Of a stretch of 64,000 nucleotides of DNA, positions 8,241 through 16,831 are shown in pieces. Below the pieces are notes generated by a model. That model had not been told where the DNA came from and ran no database searches. It worked only from the letters and a program-made list of their open reading frames with translations. Location: the NCBI GenBank assembly GCA_037139095.1, contig JBAXHD010000008.1, positions 20,696 through 84,695 of the forward strand, in the 5' to 3' direction. Source of the DNA: WLMZ01 sp037139095 (GTDB taxonomy: Bacteria > Actinomycetota > Acidimicrobiia > Acidimicrobiales > Ilumatobacteraceae). Positions within the stretch are counted from its first letter, which is position 1. Each line of letters begins with the position of its first letter. The translations under genes were made by a program, and so were the position numbers.

Positions 8241-8852
8241 CTAGGGAACGAGGGCGCTGCGAAAGAAGCCGAGCACATGCTGCAGGCGTTGTTCAAGCAT
8301 GGGACTCGCGAGCGGTTCGTCGTCGAGTAGCCCACCGAGAAACGGCGCATCTGAGAAGTAGCTCAGCAACGCGCCGTAGCCGGTGAGCAAGAGTTGCTCG
8401 GGATCGTGTTGACGGAAGTTGCCGTTGTCCATCTCGCGCTGGAAATATGCGGCCGCGCTATCGAACGCTGGACGCAATACGCCCGCCAGATCGATACCAA
8501 GATGGGCCCCATTGTCGAGCGCCTCACGGCGCATGAGGCGCACGTAGTCGGGGTTCTCGCTGAAGAACTGAAAGCCTGCGATGAGCACAGACTCGACCTT
8601 GGTCCACCCGCTCTCGGTGCTGCCGATTGCGTCGGTGAGGCGCTCGAACCAATCGGAGAGCAACTGCTCGAACACCTCGCCGTACAGAATCTCCTTCGAA
8701 GCGAAGTGATGCAAAAGACTCGGACGGCGAATACCAACAGCCGCAGCAATGTCGTTGAGCGAGGTGCCGTCGTAGCCAGCCTCGGCAAAGCAGTGCAAGG
8801 CCTCAATAACGATCTGGTCCCGCGTCGAAAGTTGCTCGGTCGCGTCGGCCAT
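8241..8852 (-). CDS. TetR/AcrR-family transcriptional regulator
   Basis: 203 residues. The N-terminal helix-turn-helix is clear (TRDQIVIEALHCFAEAGYDGTSLNDIAAAVGIRRPSLLHHFASKEIL), followed by an all-helical ligand-binding domain containing the NPDYVRLMRREALD region typical of fatty-acid-type TetR proteins. ATG 8852 precedes the conserved region; the longer frame would run into nagA. It is divergent from nagA with 19 bases between start codons, and that gap holds a palindrome, so it probably controls both itself and nagA. The ligand is unknown. Confidence 0.88.
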   Translation of the reverse strand: MADATEQLSTRDQIVIEALHCFAEAGYDGTSLNDIAAAVGIRRPSLLHHFASKEILYGEVFEQLLSDWFERLTDAIGSTESGWTKVESVLIAGFQFFSENPDYVRLMRREALDNGAHLGIDLAGVLRPAFDSAAAYFQREMDNGNFRQHDPEQLLLTGYGALLSYFSDAPFLGGLLDDEPLASPMLEQRLQHVLGFFRSALVP

Positions 8853-8856
8853 TGCG

Positions 8857-8872
8857 CGTACTGTACATGACG
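8857..8872. promoter_or_regulatory. shared palindromic operator and overlapping divergent -10 boxes (tetR/nagA)
   Basis: CGTACTGTACATGACG is an imperfect palindrome (12 of 16 positions symmetric). It contains TACTGT (8859-8864) seven bases before the nagA GTG and, on the other strand, TACAGT (8860-8865) seven bases before the tetR ATG. The two -10 boxes are therefore almost the same base pairs, and one bound TetR dimer would cover both. Confidence 0.5.
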
Positions 8873-9957
8873 TGTCCGTCATCACTGCCAACTCCGTGCT
8901 CACCCCCGGTGGGTGGACCCAACCGAGTTCGGTCACGGTTGACGATGCTGGATTCATCGTCGACATTGCCCCGACGAGCGGGCCGGTTCAGCACCGTTCG
9001 TTGGTCCCTGGTTTTGTCGACCTACAGGTAAACGGCGTCGACGACATCGATGTGTCACGCGCTGCCGACCACGACTGGATCCGCATCGGAGAACTGTTGC
9101 TCGAGCAGGGTGTCACCTCGTGGTGTCCCACGTTGGTGACGGCTCCCCTCTCGAGGTACGAACAGCCATTGCGGCGAATTGCCGAAGCGCAGGCTCTCGG
9201 CGGGCCAGCCATCATCGGCGCACATCTCGAGGGTCCGTTTCTGGGTGGCGCCCCCGGAGCGCACCGTCGCGACATGCTTGCGCCAATTGACCTGGCTTGG
9301 CTCGCAGCGTTGCCAGACATTGTTCGGCTCGTCACGTTGGCGCCCGAACTCGAACTCGCTGCCGAGGCGATCGAGTTGTTGGTCGAGCGCCACATCGTGG
9401 TGTCTCTCGGTCACAGCACACCATCGATAGCTCAGTGCGATGCAGCGGTCGAAGCAGGAGCGGCGATGGCCACTCACCTTTTCAACGGAATGTCGGGTGT
9501 ACACCATCGGGACCCGGGTCTCGCTGCCTACGCGCTCGTGAACGACCGATTGACGGTGGGCCTCATCGCCGACCTCATCCACGTTCATCCGTTGGCCATC
9601 GAGCTTGCATTTCGGGCCAAGCCCGCCGATGGGGTCGTGCTCGTCACCGACGCCGTTGCGTGGCGCGCCGGTACCGCCGGAGCTGTTGGTCTCTCGATGA
9701 GCGATGGCGCACCCCGCTTGGCCAATGGCACGCTCGCCGGTAGCGCCCTCACGATGGATCAAGCGATTCGCAACGTGGTGAACCATTGCTCGGTACCGCT
9801 CGAGCAAGCAGTGCGTGCAGCGTCAACCAACCCAGCGCACCTCATTGGTTGTGCCGACCGCGGCGCTATCGCTGTTGGCAAACGCGCCGACCTTGTCGAA
9901 CTCGACGACGAACTTCGCGTCGGCGGAGTGTGGCTCAACGGCGTCCGCGCTCGTTAG
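8872..9957 (+). CDS. nagA: N-acetylglucosamine-6-phosphate deacetylase
   Basis: 361 residues of the amidohydrolase fold. Visible metal or substrate residues: the glutamate in GAHLEGPFLGGAPGAHR, the histidine in SLGHSTP, the histidine in ATHLFNGMSGVHHRDPG, and the aspartate in VLVTDAV. It removes acetate from GlcNAc-6-phosphate, feeding amino-sugar catabolism or cell-wall recycling. The start is GTG 8872, with a TACTGT box seven bases upstream and no Shine-Dalgarno. No nagB or PTS gene is adjacent, so supply of substrate is not explained by context. The divergent TetR is the likely regulator. Confidence 0.9.
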   Translation: MSVITANSVLTPGGWTQPSSVTVDDAGFIVDIAPTSGPVQHRSLVPGFVDLQVNGVDDIDVSRAADHDWIRIGELLLEQGVTSWCPTLVTAPLSRYEQPLRRIAEAQALGGPAIIGAHLEGPFLGGAPGAHRRDMLAPIDLAWLAALPDIVRLVTLAPELELAAEAIELLVERHIVVSLGHSTPSIAQCDAAVEAGAAMATHLFNGMSGVHHRDPGLAAYALVNDRLTVGLIADLIHVHPLAIELAFRAKPADGVVLVTDAVAWRAGTAGAVGLSMSDGAPRLANGTLAGSALTMDQAIRNVVNHCSVPLEQAVRAASTNPAHLIGCADRGAIAVGKRADLVELDDELRVGGVWLNGVRAR

Positions 9958-9965
9958 CAAGCCGA

Positions 9966-9971
9966 TACCCT
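9966..9971 (+). promoter_or_regulatory. -10 box for the 131-residue hypothetical gene (leaderless)
   Basis: TACCCT ends six bases before ATG 9978, directly after the nagA stop codon. Confidence 0.45.
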
Positions 9972-9977
9972 CGCCGC

Positions 9978-10373
9978 ATGCAGATCGTCTCAGCACTCTT
10001 TGTCGAGAACTTCGAGATGCGTCAGGCTCCTGGGCCGTCGACACGCATCGACCTCACTGGCGCAATGTTCTCTATGGCTGCGCCCTCACCCGTGCCCGTC
10101 ACCGTGTCTCCTCACCTTGTGGCGCTCATTTCGTGCGCGCCCGACGAGGTCGGCAGCGGCGTGTTCGAGGTCATCTTCCGCAAGGGTCGCAGCGAAGACG
10201 ACGAACAAGTGGCACGCAACGTGAGCCCGTTCACGGTTGAGCCCGGCAAGTTCACCTACCGCCTTGTGCGCGGCGAGTTGGAGTTCGACACCTATTGCCA
10301 GATCTTCGCTCACTGTCGCGTTGATCATGGTCCGTGGCATCTCGTGCCGCTGACCTTGCTGCCGCCAGTGTGA
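9978..10373 (+). CDS. conserved hypothetical protein, 131 residues
   Basis: I cannot name this family. The protein starts MQIVSALFVENFEMRQAPG and alternates short beta strands with Pro/Ser turns (PVPVTVSPHLVALISCAP, GVFEVIFRKG, GKFTYRLVRGELEFDTYC), consistent with a small beta-sandwich; it has no signal peptide or membrane segment. ATG 9978 is chosen because a TACCCT box sits six bases before it. It stands alone between nagA and tkt. Confidence 0.65.
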   Translation: MQIVSALFVENFEMRQAPGPSTRIDLTGAMFSMAAPSPVPVTVSPHLVALISCAPDEVGSGVFEVIFRKGRSEDDEQVARNVSPFTVEPGKFTYRLVRGELEFDTYCQIFAHCRVDHGPWHLVPLTLLPPV

Positions 10374-10385
10374 TTTTCAGCCAAT

Positions 10386-10406
10386 AAATGGCCACGCGCG
10401 CCATTT
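10386..10406 (+). terminator. hairpin downstream of the 131-residue gene, upstream of tkt
   Basis: AAATGGC (10386-10392) and GCCATTT (10400-10406) form a perfect seven-pair stem around a seven-base loop. No T-run follows, so it could be a weak terminator or an operator for tkt, whose GTG is 43 bases further on. Confidence 0.35.
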
Positions 10407-10435
10407 GAAACGGGGACTCGCGACACCCCAGCGAT

Positions 10436-10441
10436 TAGTGT
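10436..10441 (+). promoter_or_regulatory. -10 box for tkt (leaderless)
   Basis: TAGTGT ends seven bases before the tkt GTG at 10449. Confidence 0.4.
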
Positions 10442-10448
10442 CGGCCGA

Positions 10449-12413
10449 GTGCCATCTACGTTGACGCCCGAACAAGACTCTGCAGCTATCAGCCTCATTC
10501 GTGGCTTCGCCATGGATGCTCCCCTCTACGCCAAGAGCGGGCATCAGGGCACCGCAATGGCGCTGGCCCCTCTGGCTCATGTGCTGTACAGCCGTGTCAT
10601 GCGCCACGATCCCGCCAATCCGTCGTGGCCCGATCGAGATCGGTTCATCCTCAGCAACGGCCATGCCAGCATCTTGCAGTACTCGATGCTGTACCTCAGC
10701 GGCTATGGGCTCGAACTCGACGACATCAAGCAGTTCCGTCAGTGGCAATCGGCCACTCCAGGTCACCCAGAGGCGGGTCACACAGCTGGCGTCGAGGTCA
10801 CAACCGGACCGCTCGGACAGGGCTTCGCCAACGCAGTTGGCATGGCTATCGCCGAGCGCTCGTTGGCCGATCGGTTTGGCTCCAACGTTCAAGATCACCA
10901 CACCTTCGTCATTGCCGGCGATGGCTGTTTCATGGAAGGCCTCAGCCACGAAGCTGCATCACTGGCGGGTCATCTCAAACTTGGTGGTCTCATCTGCGTT
11001 CACGACGACAACGGCATCACCATCGACGGAAACACCAACCTCGCGTATAGCGACGACGTTGCCATGCGCTTTCGGAGCTACGGCTGGCATGTCGAAAGCG
11101 TTGGCGAGATCGCCGACGATTGCGATGCGCTCGAAGCCGCACTGCGCCGGGCGATGGCGGTCACCGACCAGCCGAGCTTGATCATCCTTCGCTCGCACAT
11201 CGGCTACCCGTCACCCGATCTCACTGATACGCACGAGGCCCACGGCAACCCGTTCACGCTTGATCTCACCAATCGAACCAAAGATGCGATGGGCATTCCT
11301 CAAGAGCCGTTCTGGGCGCCTACCGATCTGGTCGATGCGTACCGAGCCTCTGCTGCCCAGCGCGGACAAGCCGCCAGTGCTCAATGGCAGCAACGCTTCG
11401 AAGCATCGGCGCTCAATCACGCCGAATGGGATGCTTGCTGGGCAGCCACTGGCCTCGCTGATTGGACCGATTCGCTGCCTACGTTTGCTCAGGGCGACAG
11501 CATCGCAACCCGCGTTGCGATCCAAAAGGTGTTCGACGCAACGCTTGCACAATTGCCAGGCCTGGTCGCCGGATCCGCCGACCTCACCGGAAACACCGGT
11601 ACCAAGCTGGCGGGTCAGGTTGCCCAATCGGCTGCTGCGCCGGGCGGACGTCAGGTGTATTACGGAATCCGCGAGCACGCGATGGCAGCCGTAATGGTCG
11701 GCATGTCGCTGCATGGCGGTGTGCTTCCCGTGGGCGGCACCTTCTTGGTTTTTGCCGACTACCTGCGCCCTTCTGTGCGCCTCGCAGCTCTCTCGAAGGC
11801 CAAGGTTGTGTTTGTGCTCACGCATGACTCGGTTGGCGTGGGCGAAGACGGACCCACCCATCAGCCGGTCGAGCAGCTTGCGTCGCTACGCATTATCCCT
11901 GACCTGCAGGTAATCCGCCCGGCCGACGCCAACGAGACCGCTCACGCATGGCGCGTTGCGGTGGAGCACGACGGCCCAACCGCCTTGGTGCTCAGCCGAC
12001 AGAACCTGCCCGTGTGCACCGATGGCGCCGCAGTAGAGACTGGGGCGGCAACGCTCAGCGCAGCGGCCGATCCTCGGGTGGTGCTCGTGGCTACCGGCAG
12101 CGAGGTGCATCTCTGCACCGCTGCCGCCGAACAGCTCGCAGCGCAAGGCATCGGTGCCAACGTGGTGTCCATGCCATCGTGGGATCGCTTTGAGCGCCAG
12201 TCGGCGGCATACCGTGCCACTGTGTTCCCCAAGGGAGTACCCGTGCTTTCCGTCGAGGCTGCAGTCACCTTTGGTTGGGCGCGCTACGCCCACGACAGCA
12301 TTGGCATCGATCGTTTTGGGGCAAGCGCGCCAGGCGCGCTGGTGCTCGACAAGCTCGGCATCAATATCGACAACATCGTTGCTCGGGCGACTGCGCTCGC
12401 GACGAACGCCTAG
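10449..12413 (+). CDS. tkt: transketolase
   Basis: 654 residues in three domains. The N-terminal TPP domain has GHPEAGHTAGVEVTTGPLGQG and the diphosphate/Mg motif GDGCFMEGLSHEA, ending in NDNG-like HDDNG. The middle PYR domain has GIREHAMAAVMVGM and THDSVGVGEDGPTHQPVEQLASLR, both canonical. It transfers two-carbon ketol units in the pentose phosphate pathway. The start is GTG. It is followed 10 bases later by transaldolase, then a LOG protein; the three form a compact operon for the non-oxidative pentose phosphate branch. Length is normal. Confidence 0.96.
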   Translation: MPSTLTPEQDSAAISLIRGFAMDAPLYAKSGHQGTAMALAPLAHVLYSRVMRHDPANPSWPDRDRFILSNGHASILQYSMLYLSGYGLELDDIKQFRQWQSATPGHPEAGHTAGVEVTTGPLGQGFANAVGMAIAERSLADRFGSNVQDHHTFVIAGDGCFMEGLSHEAASLAGHLKLGGLICVHDDNGITIDGNTNLAYSDDVAMRFRSYGWHVESVGEIADDCDALEAALRRAMAVTDQPSLIILRSHIGYPSPDLTDTHEAHGNPFTLDLTNRTKDAMGIPQEPFWAPTDLVDAYRASAAQRGQAASAQWQQRFEASALNHAEWDACWAATGLADWTDSLPTFAQGDSIATRVAIQKVFDATLAQLPGLVAGSADLTGNTGTKLAGQVAQSAAAPGGRQVYYGIREHAMAAVMVGMSLHGGVLPVGGTFLVFADYLRPSVRLAALSKAKVVFVLTHDSVGVGEDGPTHQPVEQLASLRIIPDLQVIRPADANETAHAWRVAVEHDGPTALVLSRQNLPVCTDGAAVETGAATLSAAADPRVVLVATGSEVHLCTAAAEQLAAQGIGANVVSMPSWDRFERQSAAYRATVFPKGVPVLSVEAAVTFGWARYAHDSIGIDRFGASAPGALVLDKLGINIDNIVARATALATNA

Positions 12414-12418
12414 GAGGC
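12413..12418 (+). promoter_or_regulatory. strong ribosome-binding site of tal
   Basis: A perfect AGGAGG overlaps the last base of the tkt stop codon and lies four bases before the GTG at 12423, fixing that start. Confidence 0.8.
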
Positions 12419-12422
12419 ATCT

Positions 12423-13538
12423 GTGGATCGGCTCGTACATCTCGCTCGCGACTTTGGTCAGAGCCCGTGGCTCGACAACCTGAAGCGCAGCTACATCACC
12501 TCAGGCCAGTTGCAGGGACTCGTCGATCGCGGTGTTCGCGGGCTCACCTCGAACCCAACCATCTTTCAAAAGGCCATTCAGGGCTCGCCCGATTACGACG
12601 AGCAATTCTCGGCGCTCGCCGCCGGCGCTCCCCATCCCATCATCGATGACTACTGGGCGATGGTCTTGCGCGATATCAACAGCGCGCTCGACATCTTTGA
12701 ACCGGTCTATGCCGCAACGGCGGGTCTCGACGGATACGTAAGCGTCGAGGTCGATCCGGGTCTGGCCCACGACAGCGTTGGTACCGAAATCGCCGCACGC
12801 GAGCTCAGCGAGCGCGTGAATCGCCACAACCTGATGGTGAAAGTACCGGCCACACATGCTGGCTTGCCTGCTATCGAGCAGATGATTGCCGAAGGACGCA
12901 GCATCAATGTCACGCTCATCTTCAGCCTCGAGCGCTATGCAGCGGTTGTCGAGGCCTACATCAGCGGCCTTGAGCGCCTCGCCGCTTCGCCAACGGCCGA
13001 CCTCTCTTCGGTCGCCAGTGTCGCAAGTTTCTTCATCAGCCGTGTCGACACCGAGATCGATAAGCGGCTCGACGCCATGGGCTCTCCCGAAGCATTAGCG
13101 CTGCGCGGCAAGGCTGCTGTTGCCCAAGGCAAGCTCGCCTACCAGATGTTTCAGAAGGCGTTCAGCGGTCCGCGCTGGCAGGCGCTGGCCGATCGCGGAG
13201 CTCGTGTGCAGCGTCCGCTGTGGGCGAGTACCAGCACCAAGAATCCTGCGTACCCCGACACGTTGTATGTCGACGAACTCATTGGTCCGCACACGGTGAA
13301 CACGTTGCCCGATGCCACGCTCGAGGCGTTCGCCGATCACGGCAACCTCGTTCGTCGCGTTGATGTCGATGTCGATCAAGCGGGGCAAGATTGGCAAGCT
13401 CTCGCCGCTGTCGGCATCGACCTCGATGCCATCGCCGAGCAACTCGAGACCGAAGGTGTCGCTTCATTTCAAGCCAGCTTTAACGAGTTACTCGAAGCGC
13501 TCGAGGTGAAAGCCGCCTCGTTGCGTCACAACGCGTGA
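12423..13538 (+). CDS. tal: transaldolase
   Basis: 371 residues of the longer actinobacterial transaldolase type. Motifs: GVRGLTSNPTIFQKAI near the N-terminus, SVEVDPGLAHD, the Schiff-base lysine in NLMVKVPAT, SINVTLIFSLERY, and the C-terminal LWASTSTKNPAYPDTLYVDELIG. It moves dihydroxyacetone units between sugar phosphates, partnering transketolase. GTG start with a perfect AGGAGG. Its TGA overlaps the GTG of the LOG gene (GTGA). Confidence 0.96.
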   Translation: MDRLVHLARDFGQSPWLDNLKRSYITSGQLQGLVDRGVRGLTSNPTIFQKAIQGSPDYDEQFSALAAGAPHPIIDDYWAMVLRDINSALDIFEPVYAATAGLDGYVSVEVDPGLAHDSVGTEIAARELSERVNRHNLMVKVPATHAGLPAIEQMIAEGRSINVTLIFSLERYAAVVEAYISGLERLAASPTADLSSVASVASFFISRVDTEIDKRLDAMGSPEALALRGKAAVAQGKLAYQMFQKAFSGPRWQALADRGARVQRPLWASTSTKNPAYPDTLYVDELIGPHTVNTLPDATLEAFADHGNLVRRVDVDVDQAGQDWQALAAVGIDLDAIAEQLETEGVASFQASFNELLEALEVKAASLRHNA

Positions 13539-14563
13539 CCACACCCGAGCTGTCTCCCGAGGTTGCACTCGCAGTGCAGCATCTGCTCGATGTGCTTGGC
13601 CCCACCCACGACCGTCGCCTTGCCGAAGAGTTGCTCACGGCGTCTGCGGGCATGATCGCCGATCACCCGGCAACGCTCGATCTCAAGATTGCTGCCTCCG
13701 CAGTTGTCGAAATGCGCGATGCCTACGGCATGTTTGCTCCGTATCGCGGGCGCAAGAAGGTGACTATCTTTGGCTCGGCGCGCACCAAGCAATCCGATCC
13801 GCTCTACGAGCAAGCGCGCAACGTCGCAGCCCAACTCGGTGACCACGGATGGATGGTGATCACTGGCGCAGGCCCCGGAATCATGCACGCCGCCATGCAG
13901 GGTGCAGGCCGCGAGATGAGCATCGGCGTTTCGATTCGCCTGCCATTTGAACAGCAGGCGAACCCGGTCATAGCGGGTGACCCCAAGTACGTGAGCATGA
14001 AGTACTTCTTCACGCGCAAGCTCATGTTGGTCAAAGAGAGCAGCGCGTTTGTGTGCTTGCCAGGCGGGTTCGGAACGCTCGACGAGATGTTCGAACTGCT
14101 CACGCTGACGCAAACAGGCAAGGGCGTGCCGGTGCCAATTGTCTTTCTCGAAACTGTTGGCGACAACTATTGGGAGCGAGTCGCCAATCTGATCAACGAT
14201 CAGTTGGTCGCTCGAGGTTTTGTCGATCAGATCGACACCAATCTCTATCTCATCACCGACAGCACCGAGCTGGCAGCTCGCGAAATCCGTCGCTTCTACG
14301 CCAACTACGACAGCATGCGTTATGTGGGCGATCTCTTGGTGCTGCGCATGAAGCAATCCCCCGACGACGAACAACTTGCGCTGCTTAACGAACGCTTCGG
14401 GCACCTGTGCACGAAAGGCGTCATCGCCCGAACCCCTGCCCTCCCGATCGAGGTGCGCGAGGGCGATAGTGTCGCGCTACATCGGGTGGCATTCACGTTT
14501 GCCAAGCACGGCTTTGGCGACTTGCACCAGATGATCGACACACTGAACTCATTCGTTTCTTAA
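13535..14563 (+). CDS. LOG-family (TIGR00730-like) nucleotide phosphoribohydrolase
   Basis: 342 residues. The central Rossmann core has VTIFGSARTKQSDPLYEQA, VITGAGPGIMHAAMQGAG and the catalytic PGGFGTLDEMFELLTLTQTGK, the LOG signature. Characterised members cleave the N-glycosidic bond of nucleoside 5'-monophosphates, releasing ribose-5-phosphate. This one has about 65 extra N-terminal residues and a C-terminal extension of about 80, longer than plant-type LOG. Coupling to transaldolase by GTGA fits a role in returning ribose phosphate to the pentose pool, which is inference. True substrate is unknown. Confidence 0.85.
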   Translation: MTTPELSPEVALAVQHLLDVLGPTHDRRLAEELLTASAGMIADHPATLDLKIAASAVVEMRDAYGMFAPYRGRKKVTIFGSARTKQSDPLYEQARNVAAQLGDHGWMVITGAGPGIMHAAMQGAGREMSIGVSIRLPFEQQANPVIAGDPKYVSMKYFFTRKLMLVKESSAFVCLPGGFGTLDEMFELLTLTQTGKGVPVPIVFLETVGDNYWERVANLINDQLVARGFVDQIDTNLYLITDSTELAAREIRRFYANYDSMRYVGDLLVLRMKQSPDDEQLALLNERFGHLCTKGVIARTPALPIEVREGDSVALHRVAFTFAKHGFGDLHQMIDTLNSFVS

Positions 14564-14578
14564 GCAGTAGGGGCCTCC

Positions 14579-15415
14579 ATGCAACTCGACCAAATCTGGC
14601 AGTACCCGGTGAAGTCGATGCGAGGCTCCAACGTCACCCACGGAGCGCTTGCAACCAACGGTGTCGTTGGCGATCGGATGTGGGCGCTGCGCGACGACCA
14701 ACGTGGAGCAATTGCCAGCGCCCGCCGAATCAAGTCGCTCAGCCGTCTCGAAGCATCGTTCGACAGCGATGGCAACGGTGTCTCCGTTCGCCTTCCCGAT
14801 GGATCAACAGTGTGCAATACCGACGCCGATGCCAACGCTCGCCTCAGCGCAGAACTTGACCATCAGGTGTCGCTATGGGCGAAAGAACCGATTTCGAACC
14901 TCGATCATTATCGACGCGGCCGTCCCGACAGCGACGACATGATGGCCGAACTCCGCTCGATCTTCGGACGCCTCGAGGACGAACCGCTCCCCGACCTGTC
15001 GATCTTCCCGCCGGAGATGCTCGAGTTCGAGTATCCGCCGGGCAACTACTTCGATTGCTACCCGTTGATGATCATGTCCACGTCGGCGCTTGCCGCACTG
15101 CGCGATGCGCTTCCCAACTCAGCCATCGATGAGCGGCGCTTTCGGCCATCGTTGGTCATCGACACCGGCGACGCAGTTGGTCATCCCGAGTTCAAGTGGG
15201 TCGGGCGCCGCCTTGCCATCGGCGGTGCCGAGGTGCAGATCCTTTCGGCGTGCCCGCGCTGTGCCGCTGTTGCCAATGAGTTCGCTCCCGAGCTCCCACG
15301 GGACTCTGAGGTGCTGCGCCACGTGGTGCGCGACCTCGATCAAAACGTGGGCGTGTACGCAACAGTGACGCGCGCCGCGCCAATCACGATCGGTGACTCA
15401 GTCGAGTTCGTGTGA
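14579..15415 (+). CDS. MOSC domain protein (N-terminal beta-barrel plus MOSC)
   Basis: 278 residues opening QLDQIWQYPVKSMRG, the standard MOSC beta-barrel start, with GDRMWALRD and later FRPSLVIDT, FKWVGRRLAIGGAEVQILSACPRCAAV. The CPRC motif is the usual MOSC cysteine. MOSC proteins handle sulfur or molybdenum cofactor chemistry; substrate is not predictable. It follows the LOG gene by 15 bases and its last 18 bases overlap the convergent small gene on the minus strand. Confidence 0.85.
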   Translation: MQLDQIWQYPVKSMRGSNVTHGALATNGVVGDRMWALRDDQRGAIASARRIKSLSRLEASFDSDGNGVSVRLPDGSTVCNTDADANARLSAELDHQVSLWAKEPISNLDHYRRGRPDSDDMMAELRSIFGRLEDEPLPDLSIFPPEMLEFEYPPGNYFDCYPLMIMSTSALAALRDALPNSAIDERRFRPSLVIDTGDAVGHPEFKWVGRRLAIGGAEVQILSACPRCAAVANEFAPELPRDSEVLRHVVRDLDQNVGVYATVTRAAPITIGDSVEFV

Positions 15416-15625
15416 CCCTGATAGATCGTTGTCGGCGTCTATCGAACGCAGCAAATGTGCCGCTTTCTCTACCGCGCGGCGGGCCTGAGTAACTGCTCGT
15501 TCGGCGGCCGGACGTTTGCTGGCGCCGCCCCGAATGGCTTGGCTCAGTTCGGCGAGAGCCACTTCGGCAAGCTCTTCGGAGATGGCATCAAGGCGGTCGG
15601 CCAGTGTGTCGAACTGCTCGCTCAT
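15398..15625 (-). CDS. small helical protein, unknown
   Basis: 75 residues, almost all predicted helix with heptad-like hydrophobic spacing (FDTLADRLDAISEELAEVALAELSQAI, then ERAVTQARRAVEKAAHLLRSI). It is not XseB: the exonuclease VII small-subunit motif is absent. The ATG at 15625 overlaps the glcF stop as ATGA, so it is translated with glcF, and it converges with the MOSC gene. Role unknown; a small accessory to the glycolate enzyme is possible but unproven. Confidence 0.6.
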   Translation of the reverse strand: MSEQFDTLADRLDAISEELAEVALAELSQAIRGGASKRPAAERAVTQARRAVEKAAHLLRSIDADNDLSGSHELD

Positions 15626-16782
15626 GGCAACAAGTCGGCGACGATATCGAGTGGGTGCATCGTGACCACTGAGGCGGCCGCAAGGTGCATGGCGCAGCCT
15701 GGGTTAGCGCTGGCAACCACAGTTGCTTGCGATGCCGATGTAGCACGCGCGATTGCTGCAAGCTTGCGGTCGCGTATCTGGCCGGCGAGCTCGGGCTGAA
15801 GCGCCGAGTAAGCGCCGCCAGCGCCGCAGCACAATCCGTCGTCGTCGAGCTCGACAATGTCGGCGTAACGGCCAAGCACTGTGCGCACTGGCATGTGCGC
15901 TTTTTGCACGTGGCGCAGATGGCACGGGTCTTGCACGATGATGCTTGGCCGGGCTCGGGTTGGGTCGGCGGCGGGCAACGAGTGGAGCCTGTCGGCAAGC
16001 CACTCGTGTACGTCGAGCACGCGTGACGAAAACGTGCGCGCTTCATCGGTGTCGAGTAGATGCCCGTAGTCCTTCATGGCCGCGCCGCAGCCTGCCGAGT
16101 TGACCAACACTGGTGAGTCGCCGGGCATGCTCGCCATGGTGCGGATAGCCAGACGTTGTGCCTGCGATGTGAGGCCCGCGTGTGAGTGCAAAGCTCCACA
16201 GCATTCGCCTCCCTTGGCAGCCACCGCGCAGGTGGCTCCGGTGGACTCGATGACGCGTTGCGTGGCGCGATGTGTGGGCCGCTGCCACGCGTCCATCACG
16301 CATCCGGTGAATACGTACACGTCGGTACCGGTGGGCTTGAGCGCCGGGCCTCGACGCAATGCAAGTTTGGTGAGTCCAGCGCGCTTGGGCACCAGATGCA
16401 GTCGTTGGGCCACGGCGATAAGCGAAGAGCCCACGAGCAGCAACCGATGATGAGCGAGCGCACGGAACGCGAGGCGCTGCCAGCGCGGTGTGCTGCGATG
16501 GTGAGCGGCCAGTGACTCACGCGTGTCTTCGATGAGATGCCCGTAGTTCACGCCAGATGGGCACGCCGGTTCGCATCCGCGGCACTGCACGCACGTTTCC
16601 ATGAACCCAATAAACGCGTCGTCTACCGGGGCGTCTTCGTAGATGACCGTGCGCATCGCCGCAATGCGGCCGCGAGGCGACAAGCTCTCTTCGCCAGTAG
16701 CGCGGTATGTGGGGCAATGTGGCAGGCATAGGCCACAGCCCACACAACTCGCTAGTTCGGCTTTGTTGAGCTGTAGCTTCAT
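15622..16782 (-). CDS. glcF: glycolate oxidase iron-sulfur subunit
   Basis: About 386 residues. Two 4Fe-4S ferredoxin-type motifs near the N-terminus (CVGCGLCLPHCPTY and CVQCRGCEPACPSG) precede two cysteine-rich CCG domains (ECCGALHSHAG and LCCGAGGAYS), the GlcF layout. It passes electrons from the flavin subunit to the quinone pool. The start is uncertain: ATG 16782 leaves a 49-base gap to the divergent glycosylase and has TACGGT nine bases upstream (six before TTG 16785); ATG 16833 would share bases with the other gene's ATG. The glcE and glcD genes lie nearly 3 kb away on the same strand. Confidence 0.88.
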   Translation of the reverse strand: MKLQLNKAELASCVGCGLCLPHCPTYRATGEESLSPRGRIAAMRTVIYEDAPVDDAFIGFMETCVQCRGCEPACPSGVNYGHLIEDTRESLAAHHRSTPRWQRLAFRALAHHRLLLVGSSLIAVAQRLHLVPKRAGLTKLALRRGPALKPTGTDVYVFTGCVMDAWQRPTHRATQRVIESTGATCAVAAKGGECCGALHSHAGLTSQAQRLAIRTMASMPGDSPVLVNSAGCGAAMKDYGHLLDTDEARTFSSRVLDVHEWLADRLHSLPAADPTRARPSIIVQDPCHLRHVQKAHMPVRTVLGRYADIVELDDDGLCCGAGGAYSALQPELAGQIRDRKLAAIARATSASQATVVASANPGCAMHLAAASVVTMHPLDIVADLLP

Positions 16783-16831
16783 CAACGCTTCACCGTAGTT
16801 GCCCGATACCAGTTGAGAGACATACGAACGC

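Noticed and set aside
15398..15625. Small gene considered as xseB
   Set aside because: It lacks the exonuclease VII small-subunit pattern and no xseA is present.
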